This document shows positions 8,792-17,126 of a stretch of 64,000 nucleotides of DNA, in pieces. How positions within the stretch are numbered: the stretch's first letter is position 1; each line of letters starts with the position of its first letter. The stretch comes from Trichothermofontia sichuanensis B231 (GTDB taxonomy: Bacteria > Cyanobacteriota > Cyanobacteriia > B231): assembly GCF_026240635.1 (NCBI RefSeq), contig NZ_CP110848.1, positions 1,676,501 through 1,740,500 of the forward strand, read 5' to 3'. The notes under the pieces are model-generated. The model saw only the letters and a program-made list of their open reading frames with translations. It had not been told where the DNA came from and did no database searches. A program made the position numbers and the translations under genes.

Positions 8792-9871
8792 ATGATCGAA
8801 GTTGAACATCTGAGTAAAGTTTATCGCGATACACCCGCGATCGCCGATGTGACCTTCCAGGTTGAGGCAGGCGAGATTCTGGGGTTCCTGGGACCCAATG
8901 GAGCGGGCAAAACGACGACCATGCGCATCCTCACAGGCTATCTACCGGCCTCCAGCGGGACGGCTCGGATTGCCGGTTACGATGTGCATGAAGACTCAAT
9001 GGCCGTACGTCAGCGCATTGGCTATCTCCCGGAATCGCCCCCCCTCTACGGTGAAATGACTGTAGAGGGATTTCTCGATTTTGTGGCTCGTCTTAAAGGC
9101 GTTCCGGCAGGCGATCGCCCGAGTCGGGTTAACTCGGCGATCGCTCGCTGTAACCTGGCGGAACGACGGACCAGTCTGATTCGCAAGCTGTCTAAAGGCT
9201 TTAAGCAACGGGTGGGCATTGCCCAGGCGATCGTCCATGATCCCCCCGCTATTATTCTTGATGAACCAACGGTGGGTCTCGACCCTCGCCAAATTATTGA
9301 AGTCCGTAACCTGATTAAGCAACTGGCTGGCCAGCACACGATCATCCTCTCCACCCACATCCTGCCGGAAGTCAGCATGACCTGCGATCGGGTAGCCATC
9401 ATCAACCGGGGCCGCATCGTTGCTACCAACACCCCGGATAACCTGCTCAACCAACTGGCTGCGGGGACGGGTTATGAGTATGAACTGGAAATTGCGGGCG
9501 AATTACCGACGATTCTGGCCTGTTTAGACAAGGTCCCAGGGGTTGAGTCGGTTACCCCCCTTCCCCCAGCCCCCCGTTCTGCTTCGGCCTCGTCCAGCGA
9601 TCGCCAGGTGATCAAAGTGACTTGTCAGAGTGGGGTGGAAGCCGGCCACGAAATTGCCACCGCTCTGGTTAGCGCCAACTTAGGTTTATACGAAATGCGT
9701 CGCAGCCGTGCCAGCCTCGAAGATGTGTTCCTGGAACTAACGATGGAAGAAGCTCCCCCAACACCCATGCCAGGGGACGAGGCGATCGCCTCGGAGTCGT
9801 CCCCTGAGGCATCCGACAATTCCCCTCCTACCCCTGAAGCCACCCCGGCGGACGATCAGAACTCAGTTTGA
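8792..9871 (+). CDS. ABC exporter ATP-binding protein (GldA/CcmA type)
   Basis: This is the ATPase of an ABC-2 type exporter. It is 359 residues from ATG 8792. The Walker A motif GPNGAGKTT is at residues 34-42, the signature LSKGFKQRVG at about 133-142, Walker B in AIILDEPTVGLDP at 153-165, and the switch histidine in ILSTHILPE. A C-terminal extension of about 120 residues ends in an acidic, Pro/Ser-rich tail. It heads a same-strand cluster with a permease, a GldG-like protein and a DUF4340 protein, the arrangement related to the Gld gliding/export ABC system of Bacteroidetes. The cargo is unknown. The TTG at 8768 is a less likely start. Confidence 0.9.
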   Translation: MIEVEHLSKVYRDTPAIADVTFQVEAGEILGFLGPNGAGKTTTMRILTGYLPASSGTARIAGYDVHEDSMAVRQRIGYLPESPPLYGEMTVEGFLDFVARLKGVPAGDRPSRVNSAIARCNLAERRTSLIRKLSKGFKQRVGIAQAIVHDPPAIILDEPTVGLDPRQIIEVRNLIKQLAGQHTIILSTHILPEVSMTCDRVAIINRGRIVATNTPDNLLNQLAAGTGYEYELEIAGELPTILACLDKVPGVESVTPLPPAPRSASASSSDRQVIKVTCQSGVEAGHEIATALVSANLGLYEMRRSRASLEDVFLELTMEEAPPTPMPGDEAIASESSPEASDNSPPTPEATPADDQNSV

Positions 9872-10108
9872 GAAGTGATTTGGGAAGTTTAAGTTTGAAA
9901 GTTGATTTTAAATAGAAATGAGCGATTACTTGACGTTGGCTGAGCCTTGCCAGATGACCCATCCGAGTTGACCACTGTTGACCACCATCGAAGCAACCCT
10001 ATCGTCCTGCCCCCCCTTGGCCCAGCTTGCCACGATCGATACCTAACAATCTCTAACCCACCTTTTCGCTTTAACTTTTACCCTTTGCCCTTTATTAACC
10101 TTTGGCTT

Positions 10109-10915
10109 ATGCGGATTGTTGTTGGCAACATCATGGCGATCTACCGGCGCGAGTTGCAGGGATATTTTGCCTCGCCCTTGGCCTACGCGATTGCGGGAGC
10201 ATTTTGGTTTCTCAGTGGCCTATTTTTTGTCCTCATTGTGCAAGGGGCACTGATGCAATCATCGATGCTGGATATGCAGCGGCAACAAATGGGAGCCAAT
10301 GCTGTCCCCCCCTTTGATGTGCCCAGTATTGTACTGGAGCAGTTTTTAGGCGTGATTAGCTTCATCATGCTGGTGATTCTGCCGATGTTAACAATGGGGC
10401 TATATTCAGAAGAACGTAAGCAAGGAACCTTGGAATTACTGGCAACTTCACCGATTACCAATTGGGCTGTGGCCTTAGGTAAATTGTTAGGAGTCCTGAC
10501 CTTCTTTGTGACGCTGCTGTTGCCAGTGTTGATGTATGAGGCGATCGTCCTAACGGGAGCCGAGCCACCTTTTCCCGGCACGGTCTTCTGGGTTGGGCAT
10601 CTGGGCTTATTGTTGTTGGCAGCGGGGGTATTGTCGCTGGGGATGTTTATCTCTTCACTGACCGCAAGCACGATTCTGGCGGCGATTCTGACCTTTGTGC
10701 TGGTCTTTTTCCTCTGGGTGCTGGATGCGATCGGACGCAATCTGAGTGGTCCAATCGCTGAGGTATTTGGACACCTATCGCTGTTGCGTCACTTTGATAA
10801 CTTTAGCCAGGGCATTCTGGAGACCAGTGCATTGGTGCTGTTTGCCAGCTATATTTTTCTGGGGATCTTCTTAACGGCTCAATCGATCGAAGCCCTCCGG
10901 TACCAGCGATCGTAA
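10109..10915 (+). CDS. ABC-2 type permease (GldF-like)
   Basis: The 268-residue membrane protein has about six transmembrane segments. After the first comes a long extracytoplasmic loop rich in Met and Gln (about residues 45-75), then the cytoplasmic block YSEERKQGTLELLATSPIT, which is characteristic of ABC-2 permeases and contacts the ATPase. The start at ATG 10109 is chosen because the sequence upstream in the same frame is not membrane-like and family members begin with an IYRRELQGYF-type sequence. It is the membrane partner of the ATPase encoded upstream, with a gap of about 240 bases. No separate promoter was recognised in that gap. Confidence 0.88.
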   Translation: MRIVVGNIMAIYRRELQGYFASPLAYAIAGAFWFLSGLFFVLIVQGALMQSSMLDMQRQQMGANAVPPFDVPSIVLEQFLGVISFIMLVILPMLTMGLYSEERKQGTLELLATSPITNWAVALGKLLGVLTFFVTLLLPVLMYEAIVLTGAEPPFPGTVFWVGHLGLLLLAAGVLSLGMFISSLTASTILAAILTFVLVFFLWVLDAIGRNLSGPIAEVFGHLSLLRHFDNFSQGILETSALVLFASYIFLGIFLTAQSIEALRYQRS

Positions 10916-11037
10916 AGTGCTGTTTGCACCCCGGCGATCGCGGCCCCCCCTCCCCTGTACTCCCGCCCTAAGCCCTAAGCCCTAAGCTCTATCTTCTAAT
11001 CTCTCATTTCCTACTCTCTGTTGGCATTAACGTCCCC

Positions 11038-12699
11038 ATGAAAACCAAGCGCTGGCAAGGGTCAAAATATCTCCCATCTGTCTTCTGGTTGGGACCGATT
11101 TCCCTGATCATTGGGGTTTCCGCAGGCGTTGTCGCCGGGACCTGGGTACCAATTCCCCTCATGTTTTTAATCGGGGGGGGCATACTCATCGCGGGTTGGC
11201 TGTGGTGGCAAACCAGTGCAACAACCGGTTTCTGGGGACGACGATCGACCCAGGCAGGCACTAATGCCCTGCTCAGCACCCTGGCCGTCCTCGTCATTTT
11301 GGGCCTGATCAACTTCCTTGCCGTGCGCTACTCAGCCCGGTTTGACCTGACAGAAACCCAGTTTCACTCCCTTTCACCCCAGTCACAGGAAGTGGTGCGT
11401 GCCCTTGAACAACCCGTGAAGGTGTGGGTCTTTACCCGTCCGCCTAATGCCCAGGATCAGGCACTCCTGCAAAACTATCGCCGCAACAACCCCCGCCAGT
11501 TTCAGTTTGAGTTTGTTGATCCCCAACAGGACCCTGCCCTCGCTCGCCGGTTTCAGGTGACAGCCCCTGGGGATGTTTATCTGGAAATGGGCGATCGTAA
11601 ACAATTTGTCCAAAATCTTCAAAATGAACGCCTCTCAGAAAGTCGCCTGACTAATAGTTTGCTGCGCACCACTGAGTTTCCAGAGGATTACGTCTATTTC
11701 CTCCAGGGCCAGGGCCAGCGATCGCTCGATCAATTCTCCCAAGCCGTGACCCGGTTGGGCGATGAGAATTTCAGCAGTGAGCCACTCAACATTGCCCAAC
11801 GGATTGCCGCTGGGCAACCCCCCATTCCCGAAAACGCAACCGTGATCGTGCTCGCCGGGGCACAGCGAGCCTTATTCCCGCAGGAAGTCGATGCCTTAAA
11901 AGCCTTTCTCGATCGGGGGGGAGGGCTATTGGTTATGGCTGATCCCAATACCGATCCGGGGTTAGATCGCCTGTTGGAGGAGTGGGGTGTAACCCTGGAC
12001 CCCCGCCTAGTTATTGATGCCACAGGGGGAGCCGTTGGTCTGGATGCCAGTGGTGGTATTGTCGGGTTTGGCCCCACCGCCCCGCTGGTGACTGATTATG
12101 GGACCCATCCCATTACCGCCAACTTTCGCGGAGGTAATTCTTTCTTCCCCTCTGCCCGTCCCCTGCGGCTAACACCGAAACCAAACGTGGAGCAAACGGA
12201 GTTGCTGTTGACCAATGCCCAAAGTTGGGCCGAGAGTGATCTGAGCCAACGCCAGGTGGAATTTAACCCAGGACCAGATACGCGGGGGCCATTGATCCTT
12301 GGCGCTGCCCTGAGTCGGCCAGCCACCCAAGCGGCAAAGCGTGAACCCACACCCCCTGCGACCCCTTCCCCCAGCCCTTCCCCCAGTCCTGGTACACCCG
12401 AAGCGAAGGCCGATGATGCCAAGACCCAACCCCAGGCCCGCTTAGTGGTCATTGGCAATTCAGGTTTTGCCACCGACGGTTTCTTTAATCAGCAGTTGAA
12501 TGGGGATGTCTTCCTCAATTCGGTCAACTGGCTCAGTAATCGTGAGGGTGCGGTGCTGTCGATCCGGCCACGGGAGACGACCGATCGCCGCCTGATCTTG
12601 ACGCCTGCCCGCTCCCGGTGGGTTACCCTGCTGGCTTTGGTGATTTTACCGATCGTCGGCTTGGCGGCGGCGATCGGGGTATGGTGGAGGCGGCGATGA
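11038..12699 (+). CDS. GldG-like ABC transporter auxiliary protein
   Basis: The 553-residue protein has two or three N-terminal membrane segments (about residues 15-100), a large extracytoplasmic domain of the GldG/ABC-auxiliary type (RFDLTETQFHSLSPQSQEVV, then VIVLAGAQRALFPQEVDALK and LDRGGGLLVMADPN), a Pro/Ser linker near 440-465, and one C-terminal membrane segment before the basic tail WWRRR. GldG homologues pair with a GldF permease and are thought to shape the periplasmic part of the transporter; this is knowledge of the family, not shown here. Its stop overlaps the start of the next gene (ATGA), so translation is probably coupled. Confidence 0.85.
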   Translation: MKTKRWQGSKYLPSVFWLGPISLIIGVSAGVVAGTWVPIPLMFLIGGGILIAGWLWWQTSATTGFWGRRSTQAGTNALLSTLAVLVILGLINFLAVRYSARFDLTETQFHSLSPQSQEVVRALEQPVKVWVFTRPPNAQDQALLQNYRRNNPRQFQFEFVDPQQDPALARRFQVTAPGDVYLEMGDRKQFVQNLQNERLSESRLTNSLLRTTEFPEDYVYFLQGQGQRSLDQFSQAVTRLGDENFSSEPLNIAQRIAAGQPPIPENATVIVLAGAQRALFPQEVDALKAFLDRGGGLLVMADPNTDPGLDRLLEEWGVTLDPRLVIDATGGAVGLDASGGIVGFGPTAPLVTDYGTHPITANFRGGNSFFPSARPLRLTPKPNVEQTELLLTNAQSWAESDLSQRQVEFNPGPDTRGPLILGAALSRPATQAAKREPTPPATPSPSPSPSPGTPEAKADDAKTQPQARLVVIGNSGFATDGFFNQQLNGDVFLNSVNWLSNREGAVLSIRPRETTDRRLILTPARSRWVTLLALVILPIVGLAAAIGVWWRRR

Positions 12700-13436
12700 A
12701 ACTGCAACGGACAACGGTGATTGTTTTGGCCCTAGCAGCTACCTTGGGGGGCTTTGTTTGGTTCTATGAAGTGCAAAGCAAGCCCTATCGGGAGGAGGCC
12801 CAAAGCAAAGCCAAACAGATCTTTCAGTTTAAGGAAACGGATGTGCAAGCTTTGACCCTCCGCACGGCAACCGCAACCCTAGCCTTTGAGCGGGTTTCGC
12901 CCAAGGCAGGGAATCAGCCAGCCGCTAAGGCCAGTCCAGAGACCAGTCCAGAAGTTAGGCCAGACGCCAGCCCGCAACCAGCGCAAGCGCAGCATAAAAC
13001 TGAGACCTCTGAGGCGAGCCAGTGGCTGATGATCCAGCCGGAGCGCCAGCCTGCCAATGCCGCGACGATCGCCTTCCTCCTGAATCTCCTGGCCACCGAC
13101 AGCCCCAGCAAAACCTTCAAGGTGCCGACTAGCCAACTCCCCGAGTTTGGGCTAGAGCCGCCCCAGGCAACCGTTGAGGTCACCCTGGCTAACCAGCGCC
13201 GCCACACCCTGCGTCTGGGAACCCCTGACTTCAACCGCAGCGCCCTCTATGCCCTGGTTGATCCGCCAGCAACGTTGCCAGAGCAGGTGGAAGTGGCCTT
13301 AGTGACAATTAGCTTTGACGCAGCGGTCAATCGATCGCAGGCGGAATGGCTAGCTGAGTCTTCCCCTGCCTCTGACACAAACCGGGGCACCCCCTCACCC
13401 ACGTCCCCATCACCGACACTGCCAACAACTCCCTAG
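12696..13436 (+). CDS. DUF4340-like membrane-anchored protein
   Basis: The 246-residue product has an N-terminal transmembrane anchor (VIVLALAATLGGFVWFY) and an extracytoplasmic domain. It includes an early FKETDVQALTLRT block and a later TSQLPEFGLEPPQATVEV block followed by LRLGTPDFNRSALYAL, the pattern of DUF4340. A Pro/Ser/Ala-rich insert lies at about residues 70-105 and another at the C-terminus. It overlaps the GldG-like gene by four bases. DUF4340 genes usually follow GldG homologues in this cluster, so it is probably a further component of the same ABC system. The molecular role is unknown. Confidence 0.8.
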   Translation: MKLQRTTVIVLALAATLGGFVWFYEVQSKPYREEAQSKAKQIFQFKETDVQALTLRTATATLAFERVSPKAGNQPAAKASPETSPEVRPDASPQPAQAQHKTETSEASQWLMIQPERQPANAATIAFLLNLLATDSPSKTFKVPTSQLPEFGLEPPQATVEVTLANQRRHTLRLGTPDFNRSALYALVDPPATLPEQVEVALVTISFDAAVNRSQAEWLAESSPASDTNRGTPSPTSPSPTLPTTP

Positions 13437-13596
13437 GCCCTGGCGATCCGCAAACCTCCATAAACACTTGAGCAATTGGGTGGCCGCGCAGATGAATTTC
13501 TCAGTGGTTTCCGCGATAAATTAATGTCATCATCAGGTTAGTGCAAGTATCGCAATCCTGCCTTAGGGAACGTGATCGCAGACTCAGGGAGCATTT

Positions 13597-13809
13597 ATGA
13601 TTGAGGCTATGGCGCGTCGAGAGGACAATCCTCCTTCAGTGGTGCAATTGATCGAACAAGTCAAGACTCTGGGCCACATTAGCCGCGGTGAACATCGGCT
13701 GTTGACATCAGCCCTGTTGTGCGACCCATCCCTCTCTCCAGAAGAGCGTCGCCAAATTAATCACCTCCTGGATGCCGTCCGCATAGGACGCCTAAAACTG
13801 AGTAACTAA
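13597..13809 (+). CDS. Small conserved cyanobacterial protein of unknown function
   Basis: The 70-residue product contains LIEQVKTLGHISRGEHRLLT, then a short linker and EERRQINHLLDAVRIGRLKL. I recall this two-block pattern from short cyanobacterial proteins that occur in several paralogues per genome, though I cannot name a function. It looks wholly helical, with no membrane segment or cysteines relevant to metal binding. It sits 173 bases upstream of ccmK3 on the same strand. Whether it belongs to the carboxysome operon or is only a neighbour cannot be told from sequence. Confidence 0.65.
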   Translation: MIEAMARREDNPPSVVQLIEQVKTLGHISRGEHRLLTSALLCDPSLSPEERRQINHLLDAVRIGRLKLSN

Positions 13810-13982
13810 GCAATTCAGGGTTGCGGGCTAATGTCTCGCTTGATTGTTGCATTTCGTTGCGGCTTCCCCCGTGAATTAGATCTTTCTTAACAACCGCCTC
13901 AGGCATCTCACTCTCCTTTCGATCAGGGAGTATGTCAAAATGGAAAGCATTGATAATGGGGAATGCTAGCAGGAGACGATCG

Positions 13983-14294
13983 ATGCCAATTGCGGTGGGG
14001 GTAATTGAAACCCAAGGATTTCCAACAGTCCTCGCTGCCGCCGACGCAATGGTGAAGGCAGGGCGCGTAACCCTAGTGGTTTACGATCGTGCGGAGAGCG
14101 GTCGCCAGTTTGTCGCTGTACGTGGACCCGTCTCCGAGGTACAGCGGGCTGTTGCAGCCGGCATTGAAGCCGGCAATCAGCTACCCGGAGAAGGCAAGGT
14201 AATCACCCACTATATCGTGCCAAATCCACCAGAAAATATTGAAACCGTCCTACCCATTAATTTTACAGAAGCCAGCTTACCCTTTCAGGTTTAA
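13983..14294 (+). CDS. ccmK3: Carboxysome shell protein CcmK3
   Basis: The 103-residue product is one BMC (Pfam00936) domain. It opens MPIAVGVIETQGFPTVLAAA and has the AMVKAGRVTLV helix. It then departs from CcmK2/K4 with DRAESGRQFVAVRGPVSEV and HYIVPNPPENIETVLP, which match CcmK3 of Synechocystis as I know it. CcmK3 does not form homohexamers well and is known to assemble with CcmK4 into mixed hexamers. ATG 13983 is chosen because AGGAG lies seven bases upstream; the earlier ATG at 13932 adds a non-homologous extension. The ccmK3-ccmK4 satellite locus apart from the main ccm operon is typical of beta-cyanobacteria. Confidence 0.9.
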   Translation: MPIAVGVIETQGFPTVLAAADAMVKAGRVTLVVYDRAESGRQFVAVRGPVSEVQRAVAAGIEAGNQLPGEGKVITHYIVPNPPENIETVLPINFTEASLPFQV

Positions 14295-14321
14295 CCGCCA
14301 ATCCCAGTTAGAATTGACAAC

Positions 14322-14349
14322 TTTGCTGATAGGAATTTGCTGATAGGAA
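14322..14349 (+). repeat. Perfect 14-bp tandem duplication after ccmK3
   Basis: TTTGCTGATAGGAA occurs twice in a row at 14322-14335 and 14336-14349. The second unit overlaps the left target duplication of the family A element that follows. Confidence 0.8.
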
Positions 14350-14353
14350 TTAT

Positions 14354-14465
14354 GGCTCTTCTGGGATTTTGGGGTAAACAGTATCAGCAACTACAAATAA
14401 ACGATCGGAAACGTTGAGTTTATGGTGGGGGCGCGTAGCGCCCCCACCATAAACTCAGGAGAGCC
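14354..14465 (+). mobile_element. Family A MITE, copy 2 (between ccmK3 and ccmK4)
   Basis: This is a 112-bp copy flanked by exact 8-bp repeats GGAATTAT at 14346-14353 and 14466-14473. The ends are GGCTCTTCTG and CAGGAGAGCC. The sequence is nearly identical to copy 1 in its own orientation, including the CGTAG centre of the internal palindrome. It lies in the 436-base gap between ccmK3 and ccmK4, so any read-through transcript joining the two genes must now carry a long hairpin. Confidence 0.92.
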
Positions 14466-14595
14466 GGAATTATAGCCTTTGCTTATCAGAGAGTGGCTCT
14501 TTTCCTGGGCTATCTGCCGCTGCGAATCGGCAAGCAATTGCCAGGATGAGATTGTCAACCGCTATCTTCCCGCTATGCAGAGATTAGTACCAAGA

Positions 14596-14637
14596 TTTAT
14601 GTTAAAAATTTATGTCAAAAATTTATGTCAAAAATTG
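14596..14637 (+). repeat. Three tandem units of about 13 bp upstream of ccmK4
   Basis: Units of the form TTTATGT(T/C)AAAAA repeat three times in the gap between the family A element and ccmK4. They lie about 95 bases before the ccmK4 start codon. No protein-binding role can be assigned. Confidence 0.65.
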
Positions 14638-14730
14638 TCTTCAGATCCGTACAATTAGGATTGTAGGATTGGACGATCGTTATTAATCATCATCTAATCA
14701 TCATCGGTATTCAGACAGGGAGTTAGGAAA

Positions 14731-15072
14731 ATGCCAGAGGCCGTTGGATCACTTGAGACAAGAGGGTTTCCCCCCGTACTGGCGGCAGCAGATGCAATGG
14801 TGAAGGCAGGCCGGGTGACCCTAGTGGGTTACATTCGAGCCGGGAGCGCCCGCTTTACGATCAACATTCGGGGTGACGTTTCAGAAGTCAAAGCTGCGAT
14901 GGAAGCGGGGGTTGAAGCAGCCAAAAATACCCCCGGTGGGGTTCTCGAAACCTGGGTGATTATCCCCCGTCCCCATGAGAATGTGGTTGCGGTGCTGCCA
15001 ATCGACTATAACGAAGAAGTCGAACCCTATCGGCAAGCAGTAGAAACCGTGCGTCTGATTCCAGGCCGGTAG
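14731..15072 (+). CDS. ccmK4: Carboxysome shell protein CcmK4
   Basis: The 113-residue BMC-domain protein has the CcmK4 hallmarks: LVGYIRAGSARFTINIRGDV around the hexamer pore, TWVIIPRPHENVVAVLPIDY, and a short C-terminal tail. The pore segment RAGSAR differs from the KIGS of CcmK1/K2 and is thought to tune metabolite passage through the shell. The AGGGAGTTAGG region upstream of ATG 14731 gives a ribosome-binding site. It is the partner of ccmK3 upstream. Here the pair is split by a MITE and tandem repeats, so the usual tight operon spacing has been lost. Confidence 0.95.
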   Translation: MPEAVGSLETRGFPPVLAAADAMVKAGRVTLVGYIRAGSARFTINIRGDVSEVKAAMEAGVEAAKNTPGGVLETWVIIPRPHENVVAVLPIDYNEEVEPYRQAVETVRLIPGR

Positions 15073-15078
15073 AATTAG

Positions 15079-15156
15079 GAACCACTAAGACACTAAGTAC
15101 CCCAAGAAACACCCAGGGCTTCTTGCTTCTTAGTGTCCTTTGTGCCTTTGTGGTTC
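15079..15156. repeat. Imperfect inverted repeat between convergent ccmK4 and purB
   Basis: GAACCAC and a following TAAGACACTAAG are mirrored by CTTAGTGTCCTTTGTG and GTGGTTC, making a long imperfect hairpin of about 78 bases. It lies between the 3' ends of two convergent genes and may end both transcripts. I have seen similar GAACCAC/GTGGTTC-ended repeats in other bacteria, so it may also be a small mobile repeat. Confidence 0.5.
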
Positions 15157-15180
15157 AAAAAGCAGTTCTCGATCCCGCAA

Positions 15181-16491
15181 CTAAATATTCAACCGCTCAT
15201 AGATTTGTTCAAGATGGCGTAGATGGTATTTCGGATCAAAACAGGCTGCAATTTCCTCAGCCGTTAAATACTGTGTCACCTGCGGATGGGCTTGGATCAG
15301 GGCTTGAAAATTTCCATCCGGCGTATTCCATGCTTGGTGGGCACAGGCTTGGATGATCGCATACGCCTCTTCCCGTGATAGCCCTTTTTCCACCAGTGCC
15401 AGCAACACCCGCTGGCTGAACACCACCCCGCCATAGCAGTTCAGATTGCGCTGCATATTCTCTGGGTAGACGAGGAGCGTATTCACGAGGTCCGTCATCT
15501 CCACCAGCATGAAGTGGGCCAGGATACAGCAGTCGGGCAGCATCACCCGTTCCACGGAACTGTGGGAAATATCCCGCTCATGCCAAAGGGCCACATTTTC
15601 TAACGCCGCGATCGCATGGCCCCGCAGAATCCGCGCCACCCCAGTTAAGCGTTCCGAGCGAATTGGGTTGCGTTTGTGGGGCATCGCCGAAGACCCCTTT
15701 TGCCCCTTGGCAAAAAATTCTTCGACTTCGAGGACATCCGTCCGTTGCAGGTTCCGAATTTCCACGGCAAAGCGTTCGATCGAGGCCCCGAGCAACGCCA
15801 GTGCTTGGACATAGTGGGCATGGCGATCGCGGGAGATCACCTGGGTTGAAGCTGTGTCTGGCGTTAACCCTAGCTTCTGGCAAGCCAGCGCCTCTACTTT
15901 CGGGTCAATGTTGGCGTAGGTGCCCACTGCCCCAGAAATCTTACCCACCGCAATCTCCTGGGCAATGGCCGTCAGGCGATCGCGCTGACGCAGCATTTCC
16001 GCCAACCATCCCGCCAGCTTAAACCCAAAAGTAATCGGCTCAGCGTGAATGCCGTGGGAGCGACCAATCATGACCGTATAACGGTGCTGCTGGGCTTGAT
16101 GACGAATTGCCTGGATTAAACACTCCAACTGGGCTAAAATTACGTCCAGACTGGCCACCAGTTGGAGCGCTAATCCCGTATCCAGAACATCGGAACTGGT
16201 TAGCCCCAGGTGAATATAACGTCCTGCCTCCCCCACGTATTCATTGACATTCGTGAGAAAGGCGATCACATCATGGCGAACCTCTGCTTCGATCGCTAGA
16301 ATCCGCTGTGGGTCAAAGTTGGCCTTCTCCCGAATGGTTGCCACCGCCTCCGCCGGAATATACCCCAGTTCAGCCTGGGCTTCACAAACGGCAATCTCCA
16401 CCTGCAACCAGGTCTTGTACTTATAGGTTTCAGTCCATAGCTCGCCTAAGGCGGGCAGGGTATAACGCTCGATCAAGGCTGTAGTGCCCAA
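15181..16491 (-). CDS. purB: Adenylosuccinate lyase
   Basis: PurB catalyses two fumarate eliminations in purine synthesis, from SAICAR and from adenylosuccinate. The 436-residue product has the superfamily blocks GLTSSDVLDTGLALQ (about 96-110), MIGRSHGIHAEPITFGFKL (141-159) with the catalytic histidine, and the signature GSSAMPHKRNP at 266-276. The frame opens with TTG at 16491, but homologues usually begin at the (L/M)IERYTLP block, which would put the start at TTG 16476. Neither has a clear ribosome-binding site. It is the second fumarase-superfamily lyase in the window, after argH. Confidence 0.95.
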   Translation of the reverse strand: MGTTALIERYTLPALGELWTETYKYKTWLQVEIAVCEAQAELGYIPAEAVATIREKANFDPQRILAIEAEVRHDVIAFLTNVNEYVGEAGRYIHLGLTSSDVLDTGLALQLVASLDVILAQLECLIQAIRHQAQQHRYTVMIGRSHGIHAEPITFGFKLAGWLAEMLRQRDRLTAIAQEIAVGKISGAVGTYANIDPKVEALACQKLGLTPDTASTQVISRDRHAHYVQALALLGASIERFAVEIRNLQRTDVLEVEEFFAKGQKGSSAMPHKRNPIRSERLTGVARILRGHAIAALENVALWHERDISHSSVERVMLPDCCILAHFMLVEMTDLVNTLLVYPENMQRNLNCYGGVVFSQRVLLALVEKGLSREEAYAIIQACAHQAWNTPDGNFQALIQAHPQVTQYLTAEEIAACFDPKYHLRHLEQIYERLNI

Positions 16492-16692
16492 TACAACCGC
16501 TCTATTGTAGCCACTTGTGCCCTCGCCCGGTACTCCCTCAGAAAAAATTTTCCCTATTTTTACCCCAGGTTATTTGACCAAATTACTATTTGGTTATACA
16601 ATCTCATAAAGAATCGTGAAGATTGCCCTGATCTCTGGTGGCGATCCTCACCCCCACTGCTATCCGTTAAGGATAAAAGGAATTAAGTTCAA

Positions 16693-17100
16693 ATGTATCA
16701 TTTCAGTGCTGTGATTAACGCCACCTTCGAGGAGGCGATCGCCCTAGTGACTGAGGCGCTCAAGCAGGAAGGCTTTGGCGTCTTGACCGAAATTGATGCG
16801 CAGGCGGCCTTTAAGAAAAAGCTCGACGTTGACTTTCGACCCTATTGCATCCTTGGCGCTTGTCATCCGTCAATTGCCTATCAAATGCTGCAAACGGATG
16901 ATAAGGCGGGGGTACTCTATCCATGCAACGTGGTGGTACAGCAACATGAGGATGGTCGGGTAGAGGTGTCGGCGATTGATCCGTTAGCCATGTTTCTCAT
17001 GCTTCACAGCCCTAAGGCAAAGGAGATTGCGCTGATGGCGAGTGAGAAGATGCAAGCAGTGATAACCCATCTTCAGAACGCTCAGTGCGTAGCTGCTTAA
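16693..17100 (+). CDS. DUF302 family protein
   Basis: The 135-residue product fits DUF302: an N-terminal ATFEEAIALVTEALKQEGFGV block, FKKKLDVDFRPYCILGACHP in the middle, and a C-terminal helical part. Family members form small dimers and often sit beside thiosulfate, metal or stress genes; their biochemical role is not established. The stop is 26 bases before the permease gene on the same strand, which suggests an operon. There is no signal peptide. The Cys in ILGACHP is conserved as far as I recall. Confidence 0.82.
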   Translation: MYHFSAVINATFEEAIALVTEALKQEGFGVLTEIDAQAAFKKKLDVDFRPYCILGACHPSIAYQMLQTDDKAGVLYPCNVVVQQHEDGRVEVSAIDPLAMFLMLHSPKAKEIALMASEKMQAVITHLQNAQCVAA

Positions 17101-17126
17101 TTAGGGATATCGTGAGGGTTAGTGCA

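Noticed and set aside
10183-10740. 185-codon minus-strand frame
   Set aside because: It lies wholly antisense to the ABC permease and is explained by codon bias of that gene.
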